This document shows, piece by piece, positions 47,201-58,430 of a stretch of DNA of 64,000 nt. The stretch is from contig SWDT01000102.1 in the NCBI GenBank assembly GCA_009193035.1, positions 248,001 through 312,000 on the forward strand, written 5' to 3'. Within the stretch, counting starts at the first letter, position 1. The number at the start of each line of letters is the position of its first letter. The notes beneath the pieces were generated by a model. It did not search any database, had not been told where the DNA came from, and saw nothing but the letters and a program-made list of their open reading frames with translations. This DNA comes from Halicephalobus mephisto (Eukaryota > Nematoda > Chromadorea > Rhabditida > Panagrolaimidae). The translations under genes were made by a program, and so were the position numbers.

Positions 47201-50200
47201 TAGAAACTACCAGAACACGTGATTTCAGATTTTCATATAGAGGATTATTATTAAATTCTAAGAGCTTAAAATTTTTTATAAAACTTTAAGACTCTAGAAT
47301 CCTCTTGAAAATTATAAATTTTCTGAATTTTATAAAATTGTAAAATTAAAATTTTTTTAGATGATTAAAAAAATAAAATTCTTTAATTTTATAAAAAAAT
47401 CAATTTTTTAAAGTTTATAAAAAAATCAATTTTTTAAATTTTATAAAAAAATAATTTTTAATATTTTATAAAAAAATTAATTTTCTATGAATTTTAAAAA
47501 CTTTAAGAAATTTCAGAAAACTTTAGAATTTTCAATAAATTTTTGAATCATCTATAAAATAATAAAAAGTAATAAAAATTTTATGGATTTTAAAATACAC
47601 AAAAAAGTTTCAACAATATTCTGGAAGATTCTGGAATCTTTAATAAAATTCAGAAATTTTAAATTTCCGTTAAAAATAAAAATATTCAAAAATTTTTATG
47701 AAATTCAAAAAATTTTAAAAATTAAAATATTAAAAAATTCCTTGTGAAATTTAGAAAATTCTAGAATCTTCAATAAAATTTTAAAATTTAAAATTTTCGT
47801 TAAAAATAAAAATGTTTAAAATTTTTAAAGAAATTCAGAAAACTTCAAAATTTTAAATTTTTGAAAATTTAGAAATTTTATTAAATTTTAGAAATTAAAA
47901 AATTTTAAATTTTTAAAAATTTAGAACTTTTTTATTAAATTTTAGAAAACTCCGAAATTTTAAATTTTTAAAAATTTAGAAATTTTTTATTAAATTTTAG
48001 AAATTTAAAAATTTGTCAAATTTTAGAAAACTCCGAAATTTTAAATTTCACTGGATTTTAGAAAATTTAAAAACATTTATTGAATTTTTAAAAATTTTCA
48101 TCGAATTTTTAGAATATTCTGAAAATTTTCGCGAAAGTGAAAATATTTAAAGTTTTTTGTTGAATTTTGGAAGACTCTAAAAATTCAAATTTAACAAAAT
48201 ATGATTTATGAAAAAATTGATCGAAGAAAATTGTTCTTTGGTTATCTTTTTGAATATATTTTGAATAGACAGAAACAACCGTAAGACAGAAAACAGGGCA
48301 CTCACGCAAAACGACGAAAGCACAACTTCTCAGAATTTGAAATTACGGGACACACTGAAGCCAGATATGACTATGCACGTGGTCAGGCTCCTTTAGAGTC
48401 CCGACAAAATTCTCGTCCCCTCCGGCAAAACTCAAAAGAATTTATTCTGGAGTCTTCGAAACACGTAAAATTTCAAAATACTAATTAAATCCAAATAATT
48501 AAAGATTTATTTTTTCGATAAAATTTGAGAAAAAAGTACTTTGTGAATTTTTGAGTTAATTTTATTTAAAAAAACCCATGTCAGTTCCGACGACTGAATC
48601 CACTTTGGCATGGGAAATTGAAAAAAGGATATCTGTGGAAGAAAAAATAATAAAAATTTTTAATGAAAAGATTAAAATTCTAAAGGTTTCTAAAGTCTTC
48701 TAGAATCTTGTGGAAACGTTTAAAACAATTGGAAATATTTTTAGAAATTTTTGGAATTGACATTTCAAATTAGGGATTCTAAAAAGTCCTAAAAATTTGT
48801 TTCAAAGAAATTTAAAAAATTATTTTTATTATTTTAAATATAATTTTAAATATTTTTAATTTTAATAAAAGTTTCAAAAATTCGTTTCAAAAAAACAAAA
48901 AAATTTATTTTTATTATTTTAAATACAATTTTTAAATAATTTAAATTTTAATAAAAGTTTCAAAAATTCGTTTCAAAAAAACAAAAAAATTTATTTTTAT
49001 TATTTTAAATACAATTTTTAAATATTTTTAATTTTAATAAAAGTCTCAAAAATTCGTTTCAAAAAAACAAAAAAATTTATTTTTATTTTTTCATAAAAAT
49101 ATAATTTTCAAGATTTTTAAAAAATATTTTTAAATTTATTTTTAATTTTGTAATAAAAGTTATTTTTAAATTTAATAAAGTCCTAAAAATTCTTTTTGAA
49201 AAAAATTTATTTTTATTTTTTTATAAAAATATAATTTCAAAAGTTTTTAATCTATTTTTAATTTTGTAATAAAAGTTATTTTTAATTTTAATAAAAACTT
49301 AATTTTGTGAATTCTAAAAAGTCCCAAAAACCAAAAAGTTTATTTCCATTTTTTATAAAAATAAAATTTTATGTTTTTTAAAATGTTAAAAATTCATTGA
49401 AACAATTAAGTAACAACGTCAATTTTTGTTTTTTATGATATCGTAATTTTGAGTTGAAAAAAACTGAAAATTTATGAAAGTAATTAAAAAATAAACTTTT
49501 GAATCATTCGAAAAATATTCAAAATTCAATATTCAAAAGGTCAAAAAACACAATTTGAGTTAAATATCCACAATGCAACATTCGCTTGACCGAATCCGAA
49601 TATCCAAATTTTCAAAAATCCGATTTTTCAAAAATCCGAATTTCCAAAAATCTAAAAATTTTCAAAAATCCAAATTTCCAAATTTTTAAAAATCCGATTT
49701 TTCAAAATCTAAAAATCTGAATTTTTTAATATTTGAATTTCCAAATTTTCAAATGTCCAAAAATCCGAATTTTCAAAAATCCAAATGTCCAAAAATCCAG
49801 CAATCCAAATGTTTAAATATCCTAGAAAATTTAAAAAATATTTTAAAATTTTCCCTAAGTTTCGAAACGTATTAGTTTTTTTTTTTTGCAGAATTCTAAT
49901 AAAACAAAAATGGAATTTAAATTTTAGAAGACATCAAATTCAGAATGAGAATCGCGTTTTTTTCGAGAAATAATGTTCATCAGTTCCATGGTTTGCCTTT
50001 GAGTGTTTCAAATGGATCTTAAGTAAACAATATTGTCGGTGATGGGACCAGTCATGTCAAATAAAAATGTGATTAAAAGACCAAGACACGTTTCTTCAAT
50101 TGAACCACGAGAACATGTTCAAAAATATTAAAAATAAAAAATATTAAAAATTATAAAAATATTAAGTATTAAAAATATTAAAAATAATAAAAATATTAAA

Positions 50201-53200
50201 AATAAAAAGTATTAAAAATGAAAAATATTAAAAATAATAAAAATATTAAATATTAAAAATAAAAAATACTAAAAACAAAAAATATTAAAAATATTAAGAA
50301 ATTATAAAATTATAAAATTAAAAATATTATAAAATTTAAAAATTATAAAATTTATAAAATTAAAAATATTTCTAAAAATTTAGAAATTATAAAATTTAAA
50401 AAATTTAAAATGTTAGAAAATTTTAAAAATTGTAAAATTTTAAATATTTTAAAAAATATTAAATTTTAAAATTGGAAAATTTTTTGAAGAAATCTAAATT
50501 TACAAAAGTGGTTTTTTCTAAATAATTTTGAAGAATTTAATAAAGTAAATTGACGGTTTTTTGATGTATCGGAAAATACCAAAGAACGAAAGGTTGCAAA
50601 TCAATACTTATTTTGGAAATTATATTGTTCAAAAAATCAAAACCAAAGGTTATTCTAAAAATACTTCAAGAAAAATTTTGAGATTTTTTAAATTGTAAAT
50701 TTCAGAAATTTCTCAATTTTAAAGTTTTAAATTTTTTTGAAATTTTAAAATTTAAAAAATTTTTATGAAATTTTAGAAAATTTCAGAGTTCAGTTAGATT
50801 CTGAAAAATTCAAGAAGCTTTTTTGAAACGTTCTGAAAATTTCAATGAAATTCTGAAGCCTTCCATAAGATCCTAAAAATGCCCACGGAATTTTAAAAAT
50901 GTTTAAAATATTCTACTGGATTCTAGAAGATTGTATTTTTACAAAGTCTTCAAAAATTTTAAAAATGTCAATCAAATTTTGGAAATTCTAACAAAATTCT
51001 AGAAGATTCCGCTTCAGTAAAGTCTCTGAAAATTCTAAGAAGACCTATTAAATTCTAGAAATTCCTAACTATTCTGACAAGATTCTAGAAGATTCCGCTT
51101 CTACAAAGTCCTTGAAAATTCTAAAAATTCTAACAAAATTTTAGAAGATTCCGCTTCAGTAAAGTCTCTGAAAATTCTAAGAAGACCTATTAAATTCTAG
51201 AAATTCCTAACTATTCTGACAAGATTCTAGAAGATTCCGCTTCTACAAAGTCCTTGAAAATTCTAAAAATTCTAACAAAATTTTAGAAGATTCCGCTTCT
51301 GCAAAGTCCTTGAAAATTCTAGAAATACCCACTAGATTCTGAAAATTCCTAAAAATTCTAACAAAATTCTAGAAGATTCCGCTTCTACAAAGTTCTTGAA
51401 AATTCTAGAAATATCCACCAGATTCTGGAAATTCCTAACTATTCCGACAAGATTCTGATGAACTTCACGTATGCTTGTAAAATTCTCAAAACCTCAGAAA
51501 TACCTACTAAATTGTAGAAAGTTCTAACATGAACAAAAGTCCAATAACACTTATTTCGAGAACAGGGAAAAATAAGCATCACCTTGCTGTAAGGACGGAA
51601 AACGCTAATTTTGACAACTGCTGTTTGTTGAACTTTTGAAAATCAGGCAAGTTAAGCCTTAAATTGCCCAAAAAGTACAATTTCAAAAACTGACACAGTT
51701 TCTTGGGATGATTTCGTAATAAAAAACTTAAACTTACGTAAACTCGAAAATACATTTTGAGTCATCGAAAGAAAAACTTGGGATTGCCGAGCGAGTCGTT
51801 TTTGTTCTTCTATGTTGGCCACGATGGACATCAAAGTCCCTATCATCTGGAGATGGGGCATAATGCAGGCCAATTCTGTAGCACTGGATTCCTTGGATTG
51901 ATGAACAATAAAAAGTGCAGTTTTAAAATTGGATCTTGCTTGGATAGCGAACAACGAACAAGGCGGTAATTTGTCTTCTTGTTTCGGAAGCGAAGCCCCC
52001 AACTCCTTCGCTATCAACCTTAGTCTACTTCTCAATTGCTAAAAATCATCCATAAATAAGTTTTTTTAAAAATAAACTTTTTTAAATTTAAAAAAATATT
52101 TTTTAATTTTTTAAAAATTTTCTAAAAAATAAACTTTTTTTTAAATTAAAAAAAATATTTATAAATTTTTTAAAAATTTTCTAAAAAATAAACTTTTTTA
52201 AATTTAAAAAAATATTTTTTAATTTTTTTAAAATTTTCTGAAATAAATTTTTTTAAATTTTCTAAAAAAAGAACTTTTTTTAATTTAAATATTTTTTAAT
52301 TTTTTCTAAAATAAACTTTTTTTAAATTTTCTGAAATAAATTTTTTCTAAAATAAATGTTTTTTAATTTTTTGAAAATGATTTTTAAATTATTTTTTTTA
52401 ATTTTTCGAAAAATTTTTAAAAATTATTACTTCTGGAATTTTTTTCAAATGAATCTGAATCGGACGACGTTCTCCAGAATCAGAATTCAAACTGCCTTTT
52501 AAAGAACTGCATGGAGCTTCTGAAAGTTCAGTGGCTTCAGAAATCAGAATATTCAACAAAGAAGAATCGCCACAGAGAATTGGATCTTTGAGGAGTTTTT
52601 CGCCTGCAACTTGACAAAAACACGAAATCCATTCTGTTGATAACAATATAAAAGCTGCTCCTTGAGAATTGGATTGTGTTTTAATCTGTAAATATAATTT
52701 ATAAAAAATTTCAAAAATAACAAACCCAATTATTTAAAACTTGTTGAAAATGGATCATGTCGGGATTGCTGGCGGCTATATCTGTAGCGAATTGTTCAAA
52801 ATTTAAATTATATTCATGGATATTTCCAAAAAATTGGTTCGGATTATTTTTAGTAAGATCTCCATTTCGGGGGTAGACGGGGGACAGGGCAACAGCCACG
52901 TCCTCGAACGAGACGGGGCTCGTCGGGGCGGGGGTCTCCTTGTCCGACTTCCTCACTCGGACTTTTACAGTAGGAACACCTCTGAAGTACCCTAATTGTG
53001 ATTAAAAAGACAAGGAAATTACAACCTCGGAATACTTCCATCACGGGTCTCGAACGGAAGTAGAGGCGTCGTCAGGGGACTTATTTTCGGACGCAACATT
53101 TTATCTTTTGTGTCGTACGGGGGAGGAGAAGTACCCCCCATAGGGGCCGAAGGGTACCGGAATCTGGAAGCCACGTCGTTCCCGAACACCAGTGCAACGC

Positions 53201-53357
53201 CTTCGGGGTCCTTGTGCCCCACATCCCTCAGGTCGGCCTCCGTCAACAAGGGCATCAAGGACACTTTTCTCCTGGCCGGGATAGATTCGTCATTTTCGGT
53301 CCCGGATTGGACAGAAAGTCTCGATTTATGTTGGGATGGATGATTTTTGGGGTTCAT
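38255..53357 (-). CDS. pde-2: cGMP-binding PDE2-type 3',5'-cyclic nucleotide phosphodiesterase
   Basis: Fourteen coding exons (53357-53036, 52991-52726, 52685-52431, 52038-51738, 42648-42585, 41781-41611, 41559-41474, 40770-40655, 40606-40376, 40274-40014, 39970-39748, 39239-39127, 39081-38936, 38528-38255) give 942 residues, close to human PDE2A. It hydrolyses cAMP and cGMP. The N-terminal half has a divergent GAF-A-like region. GAF-B is clear ([46 protein letters not shown]) and keeps the NKFDE cGMP motif as [13 protein letters not shown]. The catalytic domain has [26 protein letters not shown] (metal His/Asp), [10 protein letters not shown] (metal Asp) and VPKIQLEF with the purine-binding Gln. 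One intron has a GC donor (40275-40375) and one is 9.1 kb. The start 4 bases after a TTTGTCAG acceptor suggests trans-splicing. Confidence 0.95.
39240..39490. repeat. About 25 bp tandem repeat in pde-2 intron
   Basis: About ten units of AAAATCATTGTTATTTTATT with small changes fill half of the 508 bp intron 39240-39747; they create a meaningless open frame. Confidence 0.85.
42129..42523. repeat. Direct duplication, about 160 bp, offset 232 bp
   Basis: 42129-42288 and 42361-42523 are nearly identical (start ACATCTCCAAATTTGAA, end TTTTTGCTCAAATCT). Both lie inside the 803 bp intron 41782-42584 of pde-2. Confidence 0.85.
42585..42997 (-). other. pde-2: Alternative first exon of pde-2 (isoform lacking GAF-A)
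   Basis: The shared exon 42648-42585 is preceded by a strong acceptor (TTTCACTTTCAG) used by the long form. The same frame is open upstream to an ATG at 42997 ([20 protein letters not shown]), adding about 117 Ser/Pro/Cys-rich residues directly before GAF-B. The open stretch has coding-like composition, and G+C-richer DNA at 43190-43360 could be its promoter. This predicts a second transcript encoding GAF-B plus the catalytic domain only. Confidence 0.6.
45399..45698 (+). CDS. Candidate nested gene, 99-residue open frame
   Basis: An ATG-to-stop frame on the strand opposite to pde-2, inside its large intron, with balanced amino-acid composition ([18 protein letters not shown]..., ...RQTFTIWE) unlike the surrounding A/T-rich repeats. 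No family is recognised, and no splice sites are needed. It could be a small gene, an exon fragment or a chance frame in a G+C-richer island. Confidence 0.35.
   Translation: MCKNKIKDYIDAENSIQIMQLFDRNRSKTEKLLSKGVKFYFVVTEYKSEDQIDNMLNSKCTQKFSILRVENVCLRNFAETLADFECPEADSRQTFTIWE
48858..49090. repeat. About 85 bp tandem repeat, three copies
   Basis: Copies share AATTTTAATAAAAGT(T/C)T and CGTTTCAAAAAAACAAAAAA. They lie in the pde-2 intron and are noncoding. Confidence 0.7.
50995..51425. repeat. 141 bp tandem repeat with TAGAAGATTCCGCTTC core
   Basis: The core recurs at about 51000, 51085, 51144, 51225, 51285 and 51370. A longer block starting GAAGATTCCGCTTCAGTAAA is duplicated 141 bp apart (51003 and 51144). 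It lies in the pde-2 intron. Confidence 0.75.
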
Positions 53358-53361
53358 AACC

Positions 53362-53369
53362 CTGACAAA
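53362..53369 (-). promoter_or_regulatory. Acceptor 4 bases upstream of pde-2 ATG
   Basis: Minus-strand TTTGTCAG is followed by GGTT and the ATG at 53357. A leader this short is typical of SL trans-splicing in nematodes; a noncoding upstream exon is the alternative. Confidence 0.5.
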
Positions 53370-56300
53370 TATTTAAAAATAACGTTTTTTTTAATTTAAA
53401 AAACGCGTCTCGGTCAAAACAAACAATCAATACAAAAATGGCCGAAAAAGAAAAAACCAAACGACAAAAGCTATCCGTTATTTTCCTCCAGAACTCCAAT
53501 AACCAGAAAAATATTGCCTCAGGGCAGAAGCATGCCACAATTTCCAATAAAAAAATAATAAAAATATTCGAAATAAATATGATTATGAAATTTTTTTTAA
53601 CGAGATTTTTAAAATTAAAAAAATAAAAATTCTTAAATTTTCCAAATTCAAAAAAATAAAAATTTTCAAAATTAAAAAAAATAAATTCTCAAATTTTGAA
53701 ATTTTAAATTTAAAAAAAAATAAAATTTTAAAAAATTCTTAAATTTTAAAATTGAAAAAAATTAAAATTTAAAAAAAATGAAAGTTTTTTAAATTTAAAA
53801 AAATCAAAAACTTTCAAAATTTTAAATAATTAAAATTTTTTAAGAATTTCGAAAGCTTTTACAAAACATCGATGAACATAAAAAATGAGAGTTGTTAGAA
53901 ATGGTCTCGACACGAATTTCCGGAATTTTTTAGAAACAAGTTTGGTTGAAAATTTTTTTAAATTTTTTACTGAATTTTAAAAATTCAATGAATTCTAAAA
54001 ATATCAAAAAATTTAATTTAAAAATATCCAAAAATATTTTTTAATTTTTCAACTTAAAAATGTTCAAAAAAAAGTTTTTTAATTTCAAAGTATTTTTAAA
54101 ATTTAATAAATTTTTTAATTTTAAAAATAAAAAAGTATTTTAAAATCTTTTTAATTTTAGAAATTTCTTTGAATTTAAAAAATATAATTTTTTGAAATAT
54201 TTGAAAAATAAAAAATAAATAAAAATCATAAATTTTTTATTTACATTGTTCTTTATTAAAAAATAAACGTGGACTAGGGAGAAATTTATTCAAAAAACTG
54301 ACAGGAAAAGGGCAAACTATTATGTATTGATCCCTGCTCCATCCAGCGTTTCAAACACGTTTCAATTGGAAGCAAGTTAGCCATAAGTGCTCAAAATGCC
54401 GTCCAGTATTTTTACCTAAGAAAAAAGTCGTCTAAAGTGAAGTCGAGAATCTGTCGTTAAAGTTTTTTTTGAAGAAAACTAACTTAATGACGTAGTTAGA
54501 AGCAATTTCGGCTCCAGAGGGCCAGTTAAATCAATCAAGACCGCAGCTGGTTTCGAAATAAAAAAATCTAAATTAAAAAAAACAAAAATCTTAAAAAAAT
54601 AAAAGTAAAAATTAAAGAAAAATTAAAATTAAAATCTTAAAAACTTTAAAATTAAAAAAATTAAAGTAAAAATTTAAAAAAAATTAAATTAAAAAAATTA
54701 AAATAAAAATTTAAAAAAAATTAAACTATTAAAAAATTTAAATTTAAAAAAAATGAAATTAAAAAAAATTAAAATATTAAAAAATTTTAATTTAAATTTA
54801 AAAAAAATTAAAATCTTAGAAAATTTTAATTTAAAAAAAAATTAAAATTAAAATTTTAAAAAATTAAAATTTTTTAAAAAATTAAAAAAGTTGTTTTAAA
54901 ACTTTTGTGAGAAAAAGTTTCGAGTAATCCAAAAACAAATAAATCAAGAAGCATCTGTTTGAATTTCTCAAAAAATAAAATTTTTGAAGTTATAAAAATC
55001 TTTTCTACCACGTTTATTTTGATGAACAATTTTCAAAGACAGAGTTCGGGCCACGAGTGATCGAAAGCTCGAACAAAACGGGCATTGCCGACCGGAATCG
55101 CGACGGACCGACAAGTGCATGTTCCTCGAAGACTTAGCCGTTGTCATTGTGAATCAATCAAATTCCAAAAATCGTTTATTTATCACAATTAGATTTTTTT
55201 TTGAGGAAAAATGTGATTTGGAGGTAATTTTAAAATTTTTCAAAACAAGTTTCGATCATGAATGAAATTTTTTTTCGCGAATGATCTTAGATCTTTTAAA
55301 ACGAGGAAAATCACGTTAAAGAACTTTAATAATATTGTCAAAAACACAAATATCGATTTTTCGATAAAAACTACAAAATTCATCAAATTCAAATTTTTGG
55401 TTTAAAAATGTTCAAAAATCACAAAAACAAAATTTTCAACAAACAGATCATCGAAAATTATTTTTATAAAAAAATAAAAAAATTCAAAAAAATAAAAATA
55501 AAAAATTTAGAAATTTAAAAAAATTTAAAAAAACAAAAATAAAAAAAATTTCGGCCGCCTTTGATTAAAAATAATGAAGAGGTTTTCTAGTGGAAAAACA
55601 CTACTTTCCTGAGGCATTTTTCTTCGTTAAAATTTACACTATTGTAATTTTCATAAATTTTGAAAATCATAAGATGTCGAAATGTTTTGAAATTTTTCAA
55701 ATATTTTGAAATTCTAAAAAGTTTCGAAATATTTTTAAATTCTAAAAATTTCATAAAATCCTAAAATTTTCAAAAAATTCTAAAATTTTCAAAAAATCCT
55801 CAAAATTTCATAAAATTCTAAAATTTTCATAAAATTCTAAAATTGACTTTTAATTTTACAATACTATAATTATGGACTTATACCTAAAATCGACAATCCT
55901 AAAAGTCCTAAAAAGATATAAAAATTCGTTTTAAAAAAACTTCATGGTGATAGTCACGTCCTATTTTTTAATAGTACAATTAAAAAAATACATTTAATTG
56001 TCTCAAAATGAATTTCTAAAATATCATAAAAGATATTCAAAAATTTAAAATATTTAAAATATTTGAAAATAAAAATTTTAAAAAATTTAAAATATTTCAA
56101 AAATATAAAAATATAAAATATTTAAAAAATATAAAATATTTGAAAACTTAAAAATATAAAATTTTAAAAATATAAAAATATTCGAAAATTTCAAATATTT
56201 AAAAATTTAAAGTTTGAAAATTTCAAATATTTCAAATTTGATTATAAAATTATATTATTATGACATTGTAGAATTTAAAATTTAAGGTATGAAAGACCAA

Positions 56301-56479
56301 GGTCGAAAAAATTGAGGAATAAGAACTTTGACCTTCTGAGGGTACTGAAGTTGAGTGGTTTATTTGTCCTAGAGAGTAAAAGATCAAATGGAACCTGTTT
56401 TTTCCGACGACATAAAACCCGAACCAATTTGGAAAATCATAAGGAAGCAGAACTGTCGATTTCTCGAAATCTTCCATTT
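53370..56479. other. Intergenic region upstream of pde-2
   Basis: It is A/T low-complexity with islands of higher G+C at 54290-54560, 55010-55150 and 56290-56480. The 55 kb island is open on both strands; on the minus strand an ATG-to-stop frame of 59 codons (55147-54968) contains RQCPFCSSFRSLVARTLSLK. None could be joined to a gene with confidence. The islands may hold distal first exons or regulatory DNA. Confidence 0.4.
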
Positions 56480-56850
56480 TCGAATTTGAATTTTTTGACT
56501 TTCGAATTAGAATTAATTTGATTCAAATCGAACTAATTTGATTCAAATTCGGATTCCTTGATTTTCGAAGTAGAAATAATTTGATCCGAATTTGAATTTT
56601 TTGATTTTTAAATTAGAATTAATTTGATTCGAATCGAACTAATTTGATTCAAATTTGGATTCTTCAATTTTCGAAGTAGAAATAATTTGATCCGAATTTG
56701 GATTTTTTGATTTTCGAATTAATTTGATTCAAATCGAACTAACTTGAATCAAATTTGGATTCTTCAATTTCCGAATTTGAACTTATTCGATTCAAATCGT
56801 CAATTTCTGAATTCTAACTTTTCAATTTCCGAACCAAACTAATTCGGTCA
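56480..56850. repeat. Degenerate tandem repeat, TTTGATTCAAAT-rich
   Basis: A roughly 110-120 bp unit built of TTTGATTCAAATCGAACTAA and GAAGTAGAAATAATTTGATC variants is repeated three times. Confidence 0.7.
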
Positions 56851-56915
56851 GAATCCTTGATTTTCGAATTGGAATCTGTTCGAAATCGACAGCTCTGTGA
56901 GGAAATCGTACTTAC

Positions 56916-57521
56916 CTAAGATGTTCCTGACTTCTTCTCGTATCGTTTCATCATCGTCGTTGATTTCTGCGAAAATTTCAAATGAATCTATTCTTCGAAG
57001 ATCACTTAAAGAACATTTTGGAGAAAGGGCCACGGTGTCGGAAAGTCTTCGGCCGATTCTGTAGCTCCGGATCGAAGCTATCGAAGGTTTTTGAATTTTT
57101 TCTGCTGAATAAACACTAGCCGGACAAGAATTTTTTTTGGATTTTTCACATCCTAATGGAGTAGTTTCAAATTTCTGTTTTAATCGTTTTTTATCTTTTT
57201 GTCGAACAACAACTACGTGTTCAATGTTCGGAACTGCATTGATCGGGGAAATTTTCCGGCCGTTTTTTATGGCAACATTCGGTGATCGAGCTTAAAATGT
57301 TCAAAAATCAAAAAATATATTTTTAAAAACTACATACATCCTGGATTTCCTACTGTATTTGTATCAGCAACTTCATACACAGAATAACATGACGATCGAC
57401 TTCTGCTCCAGTTGGCGGAACCCTCGCCGTGGCTACTGGTGCAACAGAGCCAATCGCAAGCCGATCTCCACGCCGTCGTGATCGCTTCTCCAATTGCCGA
57501 TTTTCGGCCAGAAAAGCCAAT
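56916..57521 (-). CDS. Two exons of an unrecognised gene (partial model)
   Basis: Exon 57290-56916 and the exon ending at 57338 are joined by a 47 bp intron in phase (NPG|S). The peptide is basic and Ser-rich (SRSRSSCYSVYEVADTNTVG, later HVVVVRQKDKKRLKQKF), then IRSYRIGRRLSDTVALS, then an acidic helix EIFAEINDDDETIREEVRNI that ends at an excellent GTAAGT donor. The upstream frame is open to 57521, where a stop occurs, and no ATG is present, so the 5' exon is missing. The next exon downstream was not identified. It is not obviously part of pde-2 because the phase of its donor does not fit the first pde-2 exon. Function unknown. Confidence 0.55.
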
Positions 57522-57525
57522 TTAA

Positions 57526-57690
57526 ATAATAATTATTATTCAAGGCAAATTTCGGCCAAAAAAAGCCAATTTTAAAAAAAATTATTCAAGGCGATTTTCG
57601 GCCAAAAAAAGCCAATTTAAAAAAAAAAAATTATTCAAGGCGATTTTCGGCCAAAAAAAGCCAATTTAAATAATTATTATTATTCAAGGC
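57526..57690. repeat. Tandem repeat with GATTTTCGGCCAAAAAAAGCC core
   Basis: Three to four copies of a 50-60 bp unit (TTATTCAAGGCGATTTTCGG followed by CCAAAAAAAGCCAATTTAAA). The first copy grades into the edge of the exon at 57500, suggesting that the exon border seeded the array. Confidence 0.75.
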
Positions 57691-57944
57691 AAAATTACCA
57701 ACAATATTCGATATCAATTGCCTAATCGGCTGTCTGAAAAAATTACTTGTTTTTGTTTATCAAAAAAAAAATCACATGACACGTTGAAGATTCACGAAAA
57801 TCAATTTTAACTATTTTAAACAAACAATTTAAAAAAAGTAAAAGCTGTAATAACAAAACCATGACGAACAACAAAAGCCCATTTAGTTGTCACAATGCCT
57901 GAGGAAATAAAGGATAAACAAGGTCATGGGTTTTTTAATTTTCA

Positions 57945-58430
57945 AATGACATGAACAAGTATTAGTATAGTACAAAATGTTAGAAATTCTACAATTGTTA
58001 ATGTAGTACAAAATGTAAAAAATCTCACAATTATTAATACAGTAAAAATTCGTGATAAAAATCTAAACAATTTCACAATTGTTAATGAAGTACAAAACTT
58101 GAATAATTTTACAATTGTCAATACAGTAAAAAATGTACAAAATTTTATAATTATTAATACAGTAAAAAATGTAAAAAATTTCACAATTATTAATAAAGTA
58201 AAAAATGTAAAAATTTCACAATTATTAATGTAATACAAAACTTAAATAATTTTATAATTATTAATACAGTAAAAAATGTGAAAAATTTTGCAATTGTTAA
58301 TACAGTAAGAAATGTAAAAAATTTCACAATTATTAATACAGTAGAAATTGTAAAAAATTTTACAATTGTTAATACAGTAAGAAATGTAAATAATTTTACT
58401 AGTAATAATGTAATACAATATTTAAACAAT
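57945..58430. repeat. 36 bp tandem repeat
   Basis: About 13 degenerate units of ACAGTAAAAAATGTAAAAAA plus TTTCACAATTATTAAT. The open frames on both strands are products of the 12-codon period. Confidence 0.85.

Larger units (their letters stand above)
42649..51737 (-). other. 9.1 kb intron of pde-2 long form
   Basis: It is mostly A/T low-complexity DNA. G+C-richer islands occur at 43190-43360, 44470-44580, 45410-45700, 46640-46860, 48290-48470 and 49980-50120. The island at 46640-46860 contains, on the minus strand, ATG TCG CTC GTG A followed by GTATGT, which is in phase with the exon at 42648; it could be a further alternative first exon (MSLV). The island at 48290-48470 has a GTGAGT donor-like site but no ATG. 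These are inferences from composition and splice signals. Confidence 0.4.

Noticed and set aside
57942..58430. Hydrophobic frames on the minus strand
   Set aside because: They are generated by a 36 bp tandem repeat, a multiple of three.
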